Source of the DNA: Rhodanobacteraceae bacterium
Lineage (GTDB): Bacteria; Pseudomonadota; Gammaproteobacteria; Xanthomonadales; SZUA-5
NCBI GenBank assembly: GCA_003233535.1
Contig: QIMA01000596.1
Span: 1 to 5,199 of the forward strand
DNA length: 5,199 nucleotides
Direction of reading: 5' to 3'
The translations under genes were made by a program, and so were the position numbers. Position 1 is the first letter of the stretch. Each line of letters begins with the position of its first letter. The notes under the pieces are model-generated. The model had not been told where the DNA came from, made no database searches, and saw only the letters and a program-made list of their open reading frames with translations. This document shows positions 1 to 5,199 of the stretch, one piece after another.

Positions 1-2
1 GC

Positions 3-347
3 AAGCCGTATCCGAATGTTCAGCCGTCGGCCAAATCGCTAGTGAAGATTAAGGCGAAGCTGACGAAACTGAGCGGACGGAACCTGACTGCCATACCGCT
101 GGGTGACGTAGTGGGAGCCGTAAACCGCAGCCTGCGAGGCTGGGCAAACTACTTCCACTATCGAAACTCCGCGCCGGCGATGAACAAGGTCAGGAATCAC
201 GCGGAAGCTCGTTTGCGTACTCACTTGATGAAGCGCCACAAGGTGAAGGATCGACGGATGGGCTTGGCCCGTTTCCGTCATTGTGATCTTTACGAGCGCT
301 ACGCGATGCCGGCGCAGGCTGGAGATCGGCGCATGCCTGAGGTGTGA
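3..347 (+). CDS. Group II intron reverse transcriptase/maturase, C-terminal part (5' end outside window)
   Basis: This is the C-terminal end of a group II intron-encoded protein, which helps its intron RNA fold and splice and copies it at new DNA sites. The frame is open to the left edge (it begins KPYPNVQPSAKSL), so the true start and the reverse transcriptase palm and fingers lie outside the window; the GTG at 42 is not a real start. The visible 114 residues match the maturase (domain X, GIIM) region: a GDVVGAVNRSLRGWANYFHY block, then NKVRNHAEARLRTHLMKRH, then a basic tail. The protein ends at RRMPEV with no room for an HNH endonuclease, so it is an endonuclease-less type. The stop lies 11 bases before intron domain V, as expected for an ORF in domain IV. 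Family assignment is firm; the intron class is not determined. Confidence 0.88.
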   Translation, partial: KPYPNVQPSAKSLVKIKAKLTKLSGRNLTAIPLGDVVGAVNRSLRGWANYFHYRNSAPAMNKVRNHAEARLRTHLMKRHKVKDRRMGLARFRHCDLYERYAMPAQAGDRRMPEV

Positions 348-358
348 AGAACATCGGA

Positions 359-391
359 AAGCCGTGTGCGGGAAAACTGCACGCACGGTTT
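359..391 (+). ncRNA. Group II intron domain V (catalytic hairpin)
   Basis: Domain V is the catalytic core of the group II ribozyme. The bases fold into the expected shape: a lower stem 359-366 with 384-391 (one G-U pair at 361/389), a two-base bulge CG at 382-383, an upper stem 367-371 with 377-381, and a GAAAA loop at 372-376. The AGC catalytic triad is at 360-362 near the 5' foot. The position directly after the maturase stop supports the call. All key elements are intact, so nothing here suggests a dead ribozyme, but the 5' domains are outside the window. Confidence 0.82.
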
Positions 392-434
392 GATGAGGGA
401 GGGCATCTACCCAGTGATGGTGCACACCTCCTAG
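392..434 (+). ncRNA. Probable group II intron domain VI and 3' end
   Basis: The sequence just 3' of domain V starts TGATGAGGGAGGG and ends CACACCTCCT. It can pair GAGG/GGAGG (395-402) with CCTCC (427-431) and CATC (404-407) with GATG (416-419), giving a domain VI-like hairpin. I cannot place the bulged branch-point adenosine or the exact 3' splice junction with confidence; the intron probably ends within about 10 bases of 434. The call rests mainly on position, because domain VI must follow domain V. Confidence 0.5.
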
Positions 435-509
435 TGACTCAGGAGCGCCAATCCTATCACCCTCTTAACTATCTCATCCCACGAGACCACCCTCGCGCAG
501 CCTGCGCCC

Positions 510-690
510 ATGACGCCCTTCCGCTAACACGACCAGCTTCGAGTGCATCACCCCCGACAACCCCGGATGGCGCCAGGTCTACGCGTGCTGCGGATGTTCG
601 GCGGTGTTCCTGGACCCTGAAAGGTTCACGCTCAAGGGAGAAGCGCCAGGGCCGGAGAGGCCACCTGGATGGATCGAGCCGCCTAGGTGA
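510..690 (+). pseudogene. Small Cys-rich protein gene, frameshifted near its start
   Basis: The frame from 514 to the TGA at 688-690 has strongly high-GC, coding-like codons and gives a convincing peptide (SFECITPDNPGWRQ, VYACCGCSAVFLDPERF, ending PPGWIEPPR). It has no usable start: an in-frame TGA lies at 511. An ATG at 510 begins MTPF in another frame and hits a stop five codons later. Removing one base near 521-522 joins the two frames into a 59-residue protein. It contains C-x2-C (CCGC) plus an earlier Cys, which could suggest metal binding or a rubredoxin-like knuckle. No clear Shine-Dalgarno precedes 510. I do not recognise the family; small proteins of this kind occur on integrative elements, but that is inference. 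A sequencing error instead of a real mutation is possible. Confidence 0.45.
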
Positions 691-708
691 TGTAGGAAAA
701 TTCCTACA
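691..708. repeat. Short perfect palindrome after the small Cys-rich frame
   Basis: TGTAGGAA-AA-TTCCTACA is an inverted repeat with two perfect 8-base arms and a 2-base centre. It starts immediately after the TGA at 688-690. The geometry suits a dimeric regulator operator, and it is too tight to make a good RNA hairpin. No T-run follows, so it is not an intrinsic terminator. The cognate protein is unknown. The rest of the gap up to 899 holds no gene that I can support, only a few short repeats. Confidence 0.4.
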
Positions 709-899
709 AGGCGCAGAGCAGGATTCTCACACGTCAGCGGGCAATCTGCCCACAGACAGCCGGCCCGTGCGGCGGCAAACTGTTCTCACACCACCCGACA
801 GCCAAATCCTCACGGACCCGGCCGCAGGGGTTCACTGCGGCAGAGCTGGGCTGGGTGGTGATTAGCAACCCATAGTTCTGCGCACTTCGGCATGCAGAA

Positions 900-1892
900 T
901 CAGTTTTCCTCCGGGTCCGAAAAACCAAGACCTGCCTGGCTCGCGCTGGGCAGCGCTTCCATATCCTCAACGAGCACTAGCCTTGGTCGCCCGTCTTTGT
1001 CCGATTCGTATTCCCCTGAGACTGCGACAAATTCCCCGATCAGCTCCTTCGCCTGCTGGCGATTGATGTTACGAACGACGCATCGAATGCTACCGATGTT
1101 TGCGACGCCTCGAAGATGAAACCTGCCCGCGTCCAAGTCGATCTCGCGGACTTCGCCGACAAACCGTCCTCTGCGCTTATTCGCGAGTGATGGTCGCTTT
1201 AACGCGTCGCGAAGAACTACACGCTCCCTCTGGGAAAGGGTCGCTTGTGGTGTGCCTGGGGAAGATATGTCAACGGAGTGAATTCCACGTTGGCCAGTTG
1301 GAGCCATCCCGAGCAATGCGCCAAGAGTTACGTCGCGCTCTGCAGCATCAGGAAGCAGTTCCCAAACCTCACGCGACAACTCCTCATCTCCGATCGCGTT
1401 TGTAACGGTCGGCAACTGCCGCATTGCACCTCGTAAGCGGGCGAACACTGGTTCGTCCGCGGTCTGAATCAGGTCCGGCTCTGGATCAATCAATGCAAAC
1501 CCAAGATACAAGCTGCCCGGAGCCATCCCCGTCAGTCTCAAATCAAGAGCCTTAGCCAAGCTCTTAGCGTTCCGGTCTTGGAGATCGAAGAGACCACCTG
1601 ACAATTGCCTCAAAGCCTTTTCAGCTGACGAAGAGAGCCAATTGAACGCCGACAACGTCGGCATCTCCATTCTCACGGAGGGCCCCTCCGCGTGCAGAAC
1701 CAAGTCGGAACTGTCTGTTATCCGAGAGAGTGGAAGGCTGTTGAGAATCACATCCATTAGGAGTTCTCTGCTAGCTCCGACAATCTGTGCGGGACTGGCG
1801 TCTATACCCAAGTCCTGCGCAAGCCGCCCTTCAGCCACCAAGTTTTGCAGCAATGCGTTGAGCTTCTCGTTCGAAAACTCGATCCAGTTCAT
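900..1892 (-). CDS. Uncharacterised 330-residue protein with C-terminal OB-like barrel, partner of the upstream nucleotidyltransferase
   Basis: I do not recognise this family. The ATG at 1892 overlaps the upstream gene's stop as ATGA, so translation is probably coupled; no strong Shine-Dalgarno is seen. There is no signal peptide or membrane segment, so it should be cytosolic. Residues 1-60 look helical. A middle region has an amphipathic helix followed by a strand-rich block (LDLRLTGMAPGSLYLGF, about 117-132), then an acidic helical part to about 190. The last 90 residues start with a basic stretch (KRRGRFVGEV, from 239) and then alternate predicted strands, FHLRGV, IRCVVR, FVAVSGEY and RLVLVEDM. 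This pattern resembles a small OB or SH3-like beta barrel and could bind nucleic acid or a partner. Tight coupling to the nucleotidyltransferase suggests that the two act together, possibly as partner, antidote or effector. Function is unproven. Confidence 0.8.
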   Translation of the reverse strand: MNWIEFSNEKLNALLQNLVAEGRLAQDLGIDASPAQIVGASRELLMDVILNSLPLSRITDSSDLVLHAEGPSVRMEMPTLSAFNWLSSSAEKALRQLSGGLFDLQDRNAKSLAKALDLRLTGMAPGSLYLGFALIDPEPDLIQTADEPVFARLRGAMRQLPTVTNAIGDEELSREVWELLPDAAERDVTLGALLGMAPTGQRGIHSVDISSPGTPQATLSQRERVVLRDALKRPSLANKRRGRFVGEVREIDLDAGRFHLRGVANIGSIRCVVRNINRQQAKELIGEFVAVSGEYESDKDGRPRLVLVEDMEALPSASQAGLGFSDPEEN

Positions 1893-2344
1893 GGCACTAT
1901 GCTCAATATCCCTTTGGGGTGCTTGACATCCAAGTTGAGCCTATGCGCGGTTTTTTCGCCGACATATTGGAACCATGCGCCAAGGTCATTTGGAATGCTG
2001 GGATGCCTTAGGTAAAAATCCACTTTGTACAACCTCTTGAGCTCTGACTGTCGGTACCACCACAGTTCCAACGCAGCTGTGCATAAATTACTTGGGTGCC
2101 CATGGCAGTCTACGACCACATCGATATCGGAAGGGTCCTCCTTCCCTGTTGCGAAGCTTCCGTCTATCCAGAGCGCTGCCGGCGCCAGGGCCGGGTGATA
2201 GACCTCATCTAGGAACTTGGCAAACGTTTCCCAGAGTTGTTGACGATGATCGTTCCAACAAAATTGCTGGTTGACATCCGCCAGCGAGCAGGGCCAAACG
2301 CCAGCCGGAAGCAGTCCAACCGAATCGAGTTGCGGAATCGTCAC
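1889..2344 (-). CDS. Minimal nucleotidyltransferase-fold protein, DUF6932-like
   Basis: The protein has 151 residues. WIDGSF (59-64), then DPSDIDVVV (70-78), gives the GS-x9-DxD signature of the polymerase-beta nucleotidyltransferase fold: Gly62-Ser63 and metal ligands Asp73 and Asp75. Asp109 in YKVDFYL is a likely third carboxylate, so the active site appears intact. The N-terminus (LLPAGVWPCSLADV, 11-24) and the C-terminal PKGILSIV resemble what I recall of DUF6932 proteins; this family match is from memory. Such enzymes transfer a nucleotide to protein, RNA or a small molecule; the substrate here is unknown. The GTG start at 2344 is fixed by an in-frame TGA directly upstream (TGAGTG), with AAAAGG about 9 bases before it. 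The gene is the first of a two-gene operon. Toxin, antitoxin, defence and housekeeping roles all remain possible. Confidence 0.82.
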   Translation of the reverse strand: MTIPQLDSVGLLPAGVWPCSLADVNQQFCWNDHRQQLWETFAKFLDEVYHPALAPAALWIDGSFATGKEDPSDIDVVVDCHGHPSNLCTAALELWWYRQSELKRLYKVDFYLRHPSIPNDLGAWFQYVGEKTAHRLNLDVKHPKGILSIVP

Positions 2345-2550
2345 TCACAAGTACCTTTTGCCTCTTGGTGTCCGATAGTGCCTGCGGAGCGCCTATTCTC
2401 TCACCCAATCGGTCTGAGCGATCATCAGCAGACTACGTTCCGGTCTCACGAGCCGAGACAGGTCATCAACGGGGCGCGCAGCGCACTGCGTCAATTCTGT
2501 GCCAACTCGAGCCAAGCGCTGCCTAACACGCAGATTGGCTTAAGTCGCTG

Positions 2551-2566
2551 GAAACCGGGAAACCGG
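2551..2566. repeat. Tandem duplication GAAACCGG x2 at the left edge of the inverted repeat
   Basis: Two perfect head-to-tail copies of GAAACCGG run directly into the left arm of the large inverted repeat and share its first base. Sequences of the type GGAAACCGGGGACA are, as I recall, common next to palindromes linked to IS200-like (Y1/RAYT) transposases; this is from memory and not checked. Confidence 0.55.
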
Positions 2567-2670
2567 GGACATACATGGACGCCTCCGTTGCCACAACCCT
2601 GAAGTAGGCCCAAACACTACGAAAAGCTCTATTTCAGGGTTGTGGCAACGGAGGCGTCCATGTATGTCCC
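2566..2670. repeat. Large inverted repeat, 42-base arms with a 21-base loop
   Basis: The left arm 2566-2607 and right arm 2629-2670 are reverse complements at 41 of 42 positions. The outer 38 (2566-2603 with 2633-2670) are perfect, there is one mismatch at 2604/2632, and then three more matches. The loop is 2608-2628. The arms begin GGGACATACATGGACGCC. The near-absence of mismatches implies recent formation, active copying or selection. It may be a miniature inverted-repeat element of about 105 bases, facing ends of a lost insertion sequence, or a REP-type palindrome. No clear target-site duplication flanks it (ACCGG on the left, AGGCT on the right). No U-tract follows either arm, so it is a poor intrinsic terminator despite the strong stem. 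If transcribed, it would form a long RNA duplex. Confidence 0.9.
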
Positions 2671-2691
2671 AGGCTTCTCCAGGCTTCCTCC
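2671..2691. repeat. Near-tandem duplication at the right edge of the inverted repeat
   Basis: AGGCTTCTCC (2671-2680) is followed immediately by AGGCTTCCTCC (2681-2691), which differs by one inserted C. It abuts the right arm exactly and does not match the left-side duplication, so the two flanks are not a shared target duplication. Confidence 0.5.
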
Positions 2692-2785
2692 AAGGCCGAA
2701 ACTAACGTGAGGCAACCAATGGGATCACCGTTTCGTCACTCCCGACTTTGCGCGGGAAGAGGACTTTCGGGTACAGCAGCAGATC

Positions 2786-2813
2786 AAAAAAACTGCGCGC
2801 TAGATACGCAACT
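2786..2813 (-). terminator. Intrinsic terminator of the two-component operon
   Basis: On the minus strand, AGTTGCG pairs with CGCAGTT (a core of G-C pairs plus U-A and G-U pairs) around a loop containing the response regulator TAG stop. It runs directly into seven T residues (the A-run 2786-2792 on the plus strand). The hairpin lies over the stop codon, so the gene and its terminator overlap. The stem is modest but the U-tract is strong. Confidence 0.65.
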
Positions 2814-3471
2814 GCCCTTGTCTCACCGCCGTAAACACGGCCTCGCCGCGGGAGTGCACGGCCAGTTTTCGATAGATCGATTTGACGAAGCCACCGACAG
2901 TCTGGGGCGAGATGTTTAGACTGCGGGCGGCCTCTTTGTAGCTCTCGCCGCGGGCGAAACACTGCAGCAGTTCGATCTCTCGAACGGTGAGTTGGGCCTC
3001 GTCGGTGTTGCCCTTGGCTGCTTGTCGAGTCGGGTCGGGTCGGCGTAGTTTGTCCAGCAGGTAGACCGCTGCGGCCGCACTAATCGGCGCGCCGCCTTGC
3101 AGTGTGATCTGAATGCCTTCGATGAGCCCCTGCGAGGGGCTGTCCTTAAGCAAGTAGCCATCGGCACCGGCTTCAATCGCGGCTACCACGGTTTCGCGGT
3201 CGCCGAAGCTGGTGATCACCAGCACCCGCGCGCCGCAACCACGGCGTATCGCACCGATCAAGTCTAAGCCGCTGCCGTCAGGCAGGCCGAGGTCAACCAA
3301 GAACAGCTCGGGCTGCTGCTGAATCAGATCCCTGGCCTCGGCTATATCTGCCGCGGCCCCGATCAGGCTTAGCTGCGCTTGGCTGGCGATCAAGTCGACG
3401 AAGTGGGCGCGCACTACAGGGTCGTCTTCGACCAGGGCGATCCGACGAATAGTCGTTGCTGGTGCGCTCAA
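2800..3471 (-). CDS. NarL/FixJ-type response regulator (REC + LuxR-type HTH)
   Basis: This is a 223-residue cytosolic DNA-binding response regulator, normal length for the NarL family. The receiver domain (about 8-125) has the acidic pocket Glu15-Asp16-Asp17, phospho-acceptor Asp60 in LVDLGLPDG, the switch Thr87 in VITS and Lys109 in LLKD. After a linker, the LuxR-type helix-turn-helix (about 159-215) shows LTVREIELLQ, the helix-turn ISPQTVGGFV and IYRKLAVHSRGEAV. The usual TVKxH recognition start is replaced by TVGGF. The start is TTG at 3471, overlapping the kinase stop (TTGA), with AGGGG seven bases upstream; no ATG or GTG is available nearby in frame. It is co-transcribed with the kinase and should be phosphorylated by it. 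Target genes cannot be inferred. It could also regulate its own operon. Confidence 0.93.
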   Translation of the reverse strand: MSAPATTIRRIALVEDDPVVRAHFVDLIASQAQLSLIGAAADIAEARDLIQQQPELFLVDLGLPDGSGLDLIGAIRRGCGARVLVITSFGDRETVVAAIEAGADGYLLKDSPSQGLIEGIQITLQGGAPISAAAAVYLLDKLRRPDPTRQAAKGNTDEAQLTVREIELLQCFARGESYKEAARSLNISPQTVGGFVKSIYRKLAVHSRGEAVFTAVRQGQLRI

Positions 3472-5199
3472 AGCGATTCCCCTGCGGACTTTGGCGGCAG
3501 CGTCAACAGCACACTCAGCCCGGTCTGCGTCGACTGCAGTGTCAAACTAGCGCCGGTGTTGCGCGCCCGGGTTTGCATGTTGCCCAATCCACGACCGTTG
3601 ACCGGTTGCTCGGGCAGGCCGCGGCCGTCATCGAGCAGACGGATCTGCAGGCCCTCGTCGATAGATTGGATATCGATCTCAACTCGGCTGCCGCCTGAGT
3701 GCCGTAAAGTGTTGTTCACTGCCTCTTGCAGGATGCGGAAAACCTGCAGCACGTCATGCGGACCGTAGCCTGGCATGGCCACCGGTCCATCCTGCCGCCA
3801 GTGAAAGCGAAAGCCTGCGCGCTCGACCCGTGACTGGGTTCGTTCGCGGAATGTGGCCAACGCAATACCCAGCGACTCACCGACTGAATCCATCGAATCA
3901 ATCATTAAACGCATCTCGTCGACTACCGACTGCAGGCCGCCGCTTACCGCTTCCGCATCCAGGGTGCCGCGACGTGAGGCCAGCAACATCGACATCAGCT
4001 GACTGCCGACCCCGTCGTGCATATCGCGCATGATCCGCCGGCGCTCATCATCGTGGGCCTGCTGTCGCACGAGTTCACGTTGGCGCGCATGGGCCGCGCT
4101 TAACTCCTGTTCCCGTTCTGCCAGTTGTCCGGCCAACAATCGACTGATCTGCGCGGATGAGCGAAATAGCTGCACGTTGCGGGCTAGAAAGGCGGCCGCT
4201 AGGCCGAGCAGCAGCAACGGCATCGCTCTAGCGATGTGGCTGACATTACTGCCGCTCAACCCGCTGATCGCGTCGACCACAATCAGGCTGACGCAAAGGG
4301 CGAAGACGGCGGTTTCGAGTGCGCGGTCCGGCTGTAGTCGCGGCAGTTGGCGCAGCAACAGCGCCAGCGTCGCCGCTGACAGCAGCAACCCGAACCAAGT
4401 CGACAGCGTATCGGCGGTATCGATGTGCGCATACCAGCGCCCATAGAGAATGGCGGTGACCAACATGCTCAGCAGCGCGTAGACCAGCAGCGATACACGA
4501 GTCAGGTAGGGCAGCCGCTGCGCAGACCAGTGATTCATCAGATTGAACCAAGCCACCGGCAGCAGGTTGACCAGCAGATAGAGCGCGACGATCCGGTGGT
4601 TGCCGCGCAACGGCGGGTCGGTCATGTCGTAGTAGACTAAGCGCAGGCTCCAGGCGGCGAAGAGAATGGCAAGCCAAGTTAGAAAACCGCGGTGTTCGCT
4701 GCGCCAAAGCACGATCAACGTCAGGATCAGCAGGGTCAGCCCAATCGTCATGCTGACGACGTTGTAGCCGTTAAGCAGAAAACTGCGTATCCGATAGGCG
4801 TCCACCATCTCGACGTAGTCTCCTAGGATCGGCGCAGCCACGAAGAACGATGGCGATCCTGAGTCGCGCACCATGCGCAATTCGAACTGGTTCTCGCCTA
4901 GTCTCAGAGCGTCACGCTGGATCCGAAAAACGGCGCGCACATTGCCGTGAAAGGTGATGTCTGGCAGCTGCATTCGGCCCATAGCGAAGATCGGATTGCC
5001 GTTGACCGTTAGCCGGTAGTTGTCTGAGCCGACGATCGGCACGATGGCCAAGCCCTCATCGGGTATCGCGGGCAGATCGAATTTTCCTCGAAGGAAGCGA
5101 TAGCCAGGCTCGCAGCAGTCTTGCCAGGGCAGCTCCACCGCCGCGGTTTGCGGCGGGTCACCGAGTTCGCTAAGTGTCGCCGCTTCGCTGCCGTAGACT
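3468..5199 (-). CDS. Seven-transmembrane sensor histidine kinase, NarX/DegS-like HisKA_3 type (N-terminus outside window)
   Basis: This kinase autophosphorylates and passes phosphate to the adjacent regulator. The frame has no stop up to the edge, adding 20 residues (ending DPPQTAAV) before the GTG at 5138, so that GTG is internal; 576 residues are visible. Numbered from that GTG, residues 1 to about 118 look extracytoplasmic and beta-rich. Seven hydrophobic segments follow (about 127-145, 151-170, 183-204, 215-235, 246-263, 273-293, 302-325), a 7TMR-DISM-like arrangement. A charged coiled coil (about 328-362) leads to the dimerisation domain with H-box DERRRIMRDMHDGVGSQL and phospho-acceptor His374. 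The ATPase domain has an N-box (LQEAVNNTLRH, 470-480), G1 (DDGRGLP, 503-509) and G2 (GRGLGNM, 515-521). All catalytic motifs are intact. The signal is unknown; the family is known for small-molecule or envelope sensing. Confidence 0.93.
   Translation of the reverse strand, partial: VYGSEAATLSELGDPPQTAAVELPWQDCCEPGYRFLRGKFDLPAIPDEGLAIVPIVGSDNYRLTVNGNPIFAMGRMQLPDITFHGNVRAVFRIQRDALRLGENQFELRMVRDSGSPSFFVAAPILGDYVEMVDAYRIRSFLLNGYNVVSMTIGLTLLILTLIVLWRSEHRGFLTWLAILFAAWSLRLVYYDMTDPPLRGNHRIVALYLLVNLLPVAWFNLMNHWSAQRLPYLTRVSLLVYALLSMLVTAILYGRWYAHIDTADTLSTWFGLLLSAATLALLLRQLPRLQPDRALETAVFALCVSLIVVDAISGLSGSNVSHIARAMPLLLLGLAAAFLARNVQLFRSSAQISRLLAGQLAEREQELSAAHARQRELVRQQAHDDERRRIMRDMHDGVGSQLMSMLLASRRGTLDAEAVSGGLQSVVDEMRLMIDSMDSVGESLGIALATFRERTQSRVERAGFRFHWRQDGPVAMPGYGPHDVLQVFRILQEAVNNTLRHSGGSRVEIDIQSIDEGLQIRLLDDGRGLPEQPVNGRGLGNMQTRARNTGASLTLQSTQTGLSVLLTLPPKSAGESL
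3479..3483 (-). promoter_or_regulatory. Shine-Dalgarno inside the kinase 3' end that sets the TTG start of the regulator
   Basis: On the minus strand AGGGG lies seven bases before TTG at 3471, inside the last kinase codons (AGESL then TGA). With the TTGA overlap this supports TTG as the true start and translational coupling at reduced efficiency, which would help keep regulator level tied to kinase translation. Confidence 0.55.

Larger units (their letters stand above)
2345..2785. other. Intergenic region without a supported gene, carrying a large inverted repeat
   Basis: Reading frames here are short, lack ribosome binding sites and lack family resemblance. The region must hold the promoter of the leftward nucleotidyltransferase operon, but I found no convincing -35/-10 pair on the minus strand between 2345 and 2520. 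Its one clear structure is the inverted repeat at 2566-2670 with short tandem duplications on both sides. An imperfect stem (AGCCAA at 2510-2515 with TTGGCT at 2535-2540) is also present. The region separates the presumed acquired operon from the two-component operon. Confidence 0.6.

Noticed and set aside
344..865. 173-codon plus-strand frame
   Set aside because: It runs through intron domain V and the small Cys-rich frame in another phase, has no ribosome binding site, and gives a low-complexity Arg/Ser/Pro-rich peptide.
876..899. Hairpin TTCTGC...GCAGAA just after the 330-residue gene, as a terminator
   Set aside because: The arms are only six bases around a 12-base loop, and no T-run follows on the minus strand.
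2510..2560. Integron attC-like signal: GCCTAAC at 2521 inside an imperfect stem with GGCTTAA nearby
   Set aside because: A proper attC needs both an RYYYAAC box and a GTTRRRY box framing the stem. I found no matching GTTRRRY box at the right distance on either strand, and GCCTAAC sits in the loop, not at the foot.
2205..2602. Reading frames on both strands upstream of the nucleotidyltransferase gene
   Set aside because: They overlap the real gene or the inverted repeat in other frames, lack ribosome binding sites, and show no family resemblance.
4246..4707. 153-codon minus-strand frame and similar long frames inside the kinase gene
   Set aside because: They are shadows of the high-GC kinase coding sequence, which has clear domains in its own frame.
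1..5199. CRISPR array, tRNA or rRNA
   Set aside because: No regularly spaced direct repeats, cloverleaf or rRNA-like stretches were seen on reading both strands.

Overview
The window looks like a proteobacterial chromosome, probably gamma- or beta-, at a junction between accessory DNA and backbone. The basis is moderately high GC, typical Shine-Dalgarno and GTG/TTG start usage, a NarL-type two-component pair with a 7-TM sensor, and a bacterial group II intron. Genus cannot be fixed from this sequence. Base composition is uneven: the 60-base block from 3961 in the kinase gene is about 67% GC, and the block from 1981 in the nucleotidyltransferase gene about 42%. This fits acquired DNA on the left and older chromosomal DNA on the right.

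Left part (1-900). The window opens inside the intron-encoded protein of a group II intron, with only the C-terminal maturase region visible. It is followed within 12 bases by a well-formed intron domain V and a probable domain VI. Next is a short Cys-rich reading frame (510-690) that reads as a 59-residue protein only if one base is removed near its start, so it is probably a pseudogene. A 210-base gap follows, with a sharp palindrome and a few short repeats.

Middle part (900-2344, minus strand). Two translationally coupled genes (ATGA overlap) form a compact operon. The first encodes a minimal nucleotidyltransferase-fold protein (GSF...DID motif, DUF6932-like). The second encodes a 330-residue unrecognised protein whose C-terminus looks like an OB-type beta barrel. 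This pair is the best candidate for an undescribed system (toxin-antitoxin-like, defence or nucleic-acid modification), but its function is inference only.

Intergenic part (2345-2799). No gene is seen. It holds a striking inverted repeat with 42-base arms (41/42 matched, the outer 38 perfect) around a 21-base loop, flanked by short tandem duplications. It could be a MITE-like element or another mobile-element remnant.

Right part (2786-5199, minus strand). A sensor histidine kinase gene, open at the window edge, overlaps a NarL/FixJ-type response regulator gene by TTGA, with a TTG start. An intrinsic terminator sits on the regulator stop codon. The kinase has an extracytoplasmic domain, seven membrane segments, a coiled coil, a HisKA_3-type H-box and an ATPase domain. 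The two genes form one operon in which the kinase should phosphorylate the regulator at Asp60; the signal and target genes are unknown.
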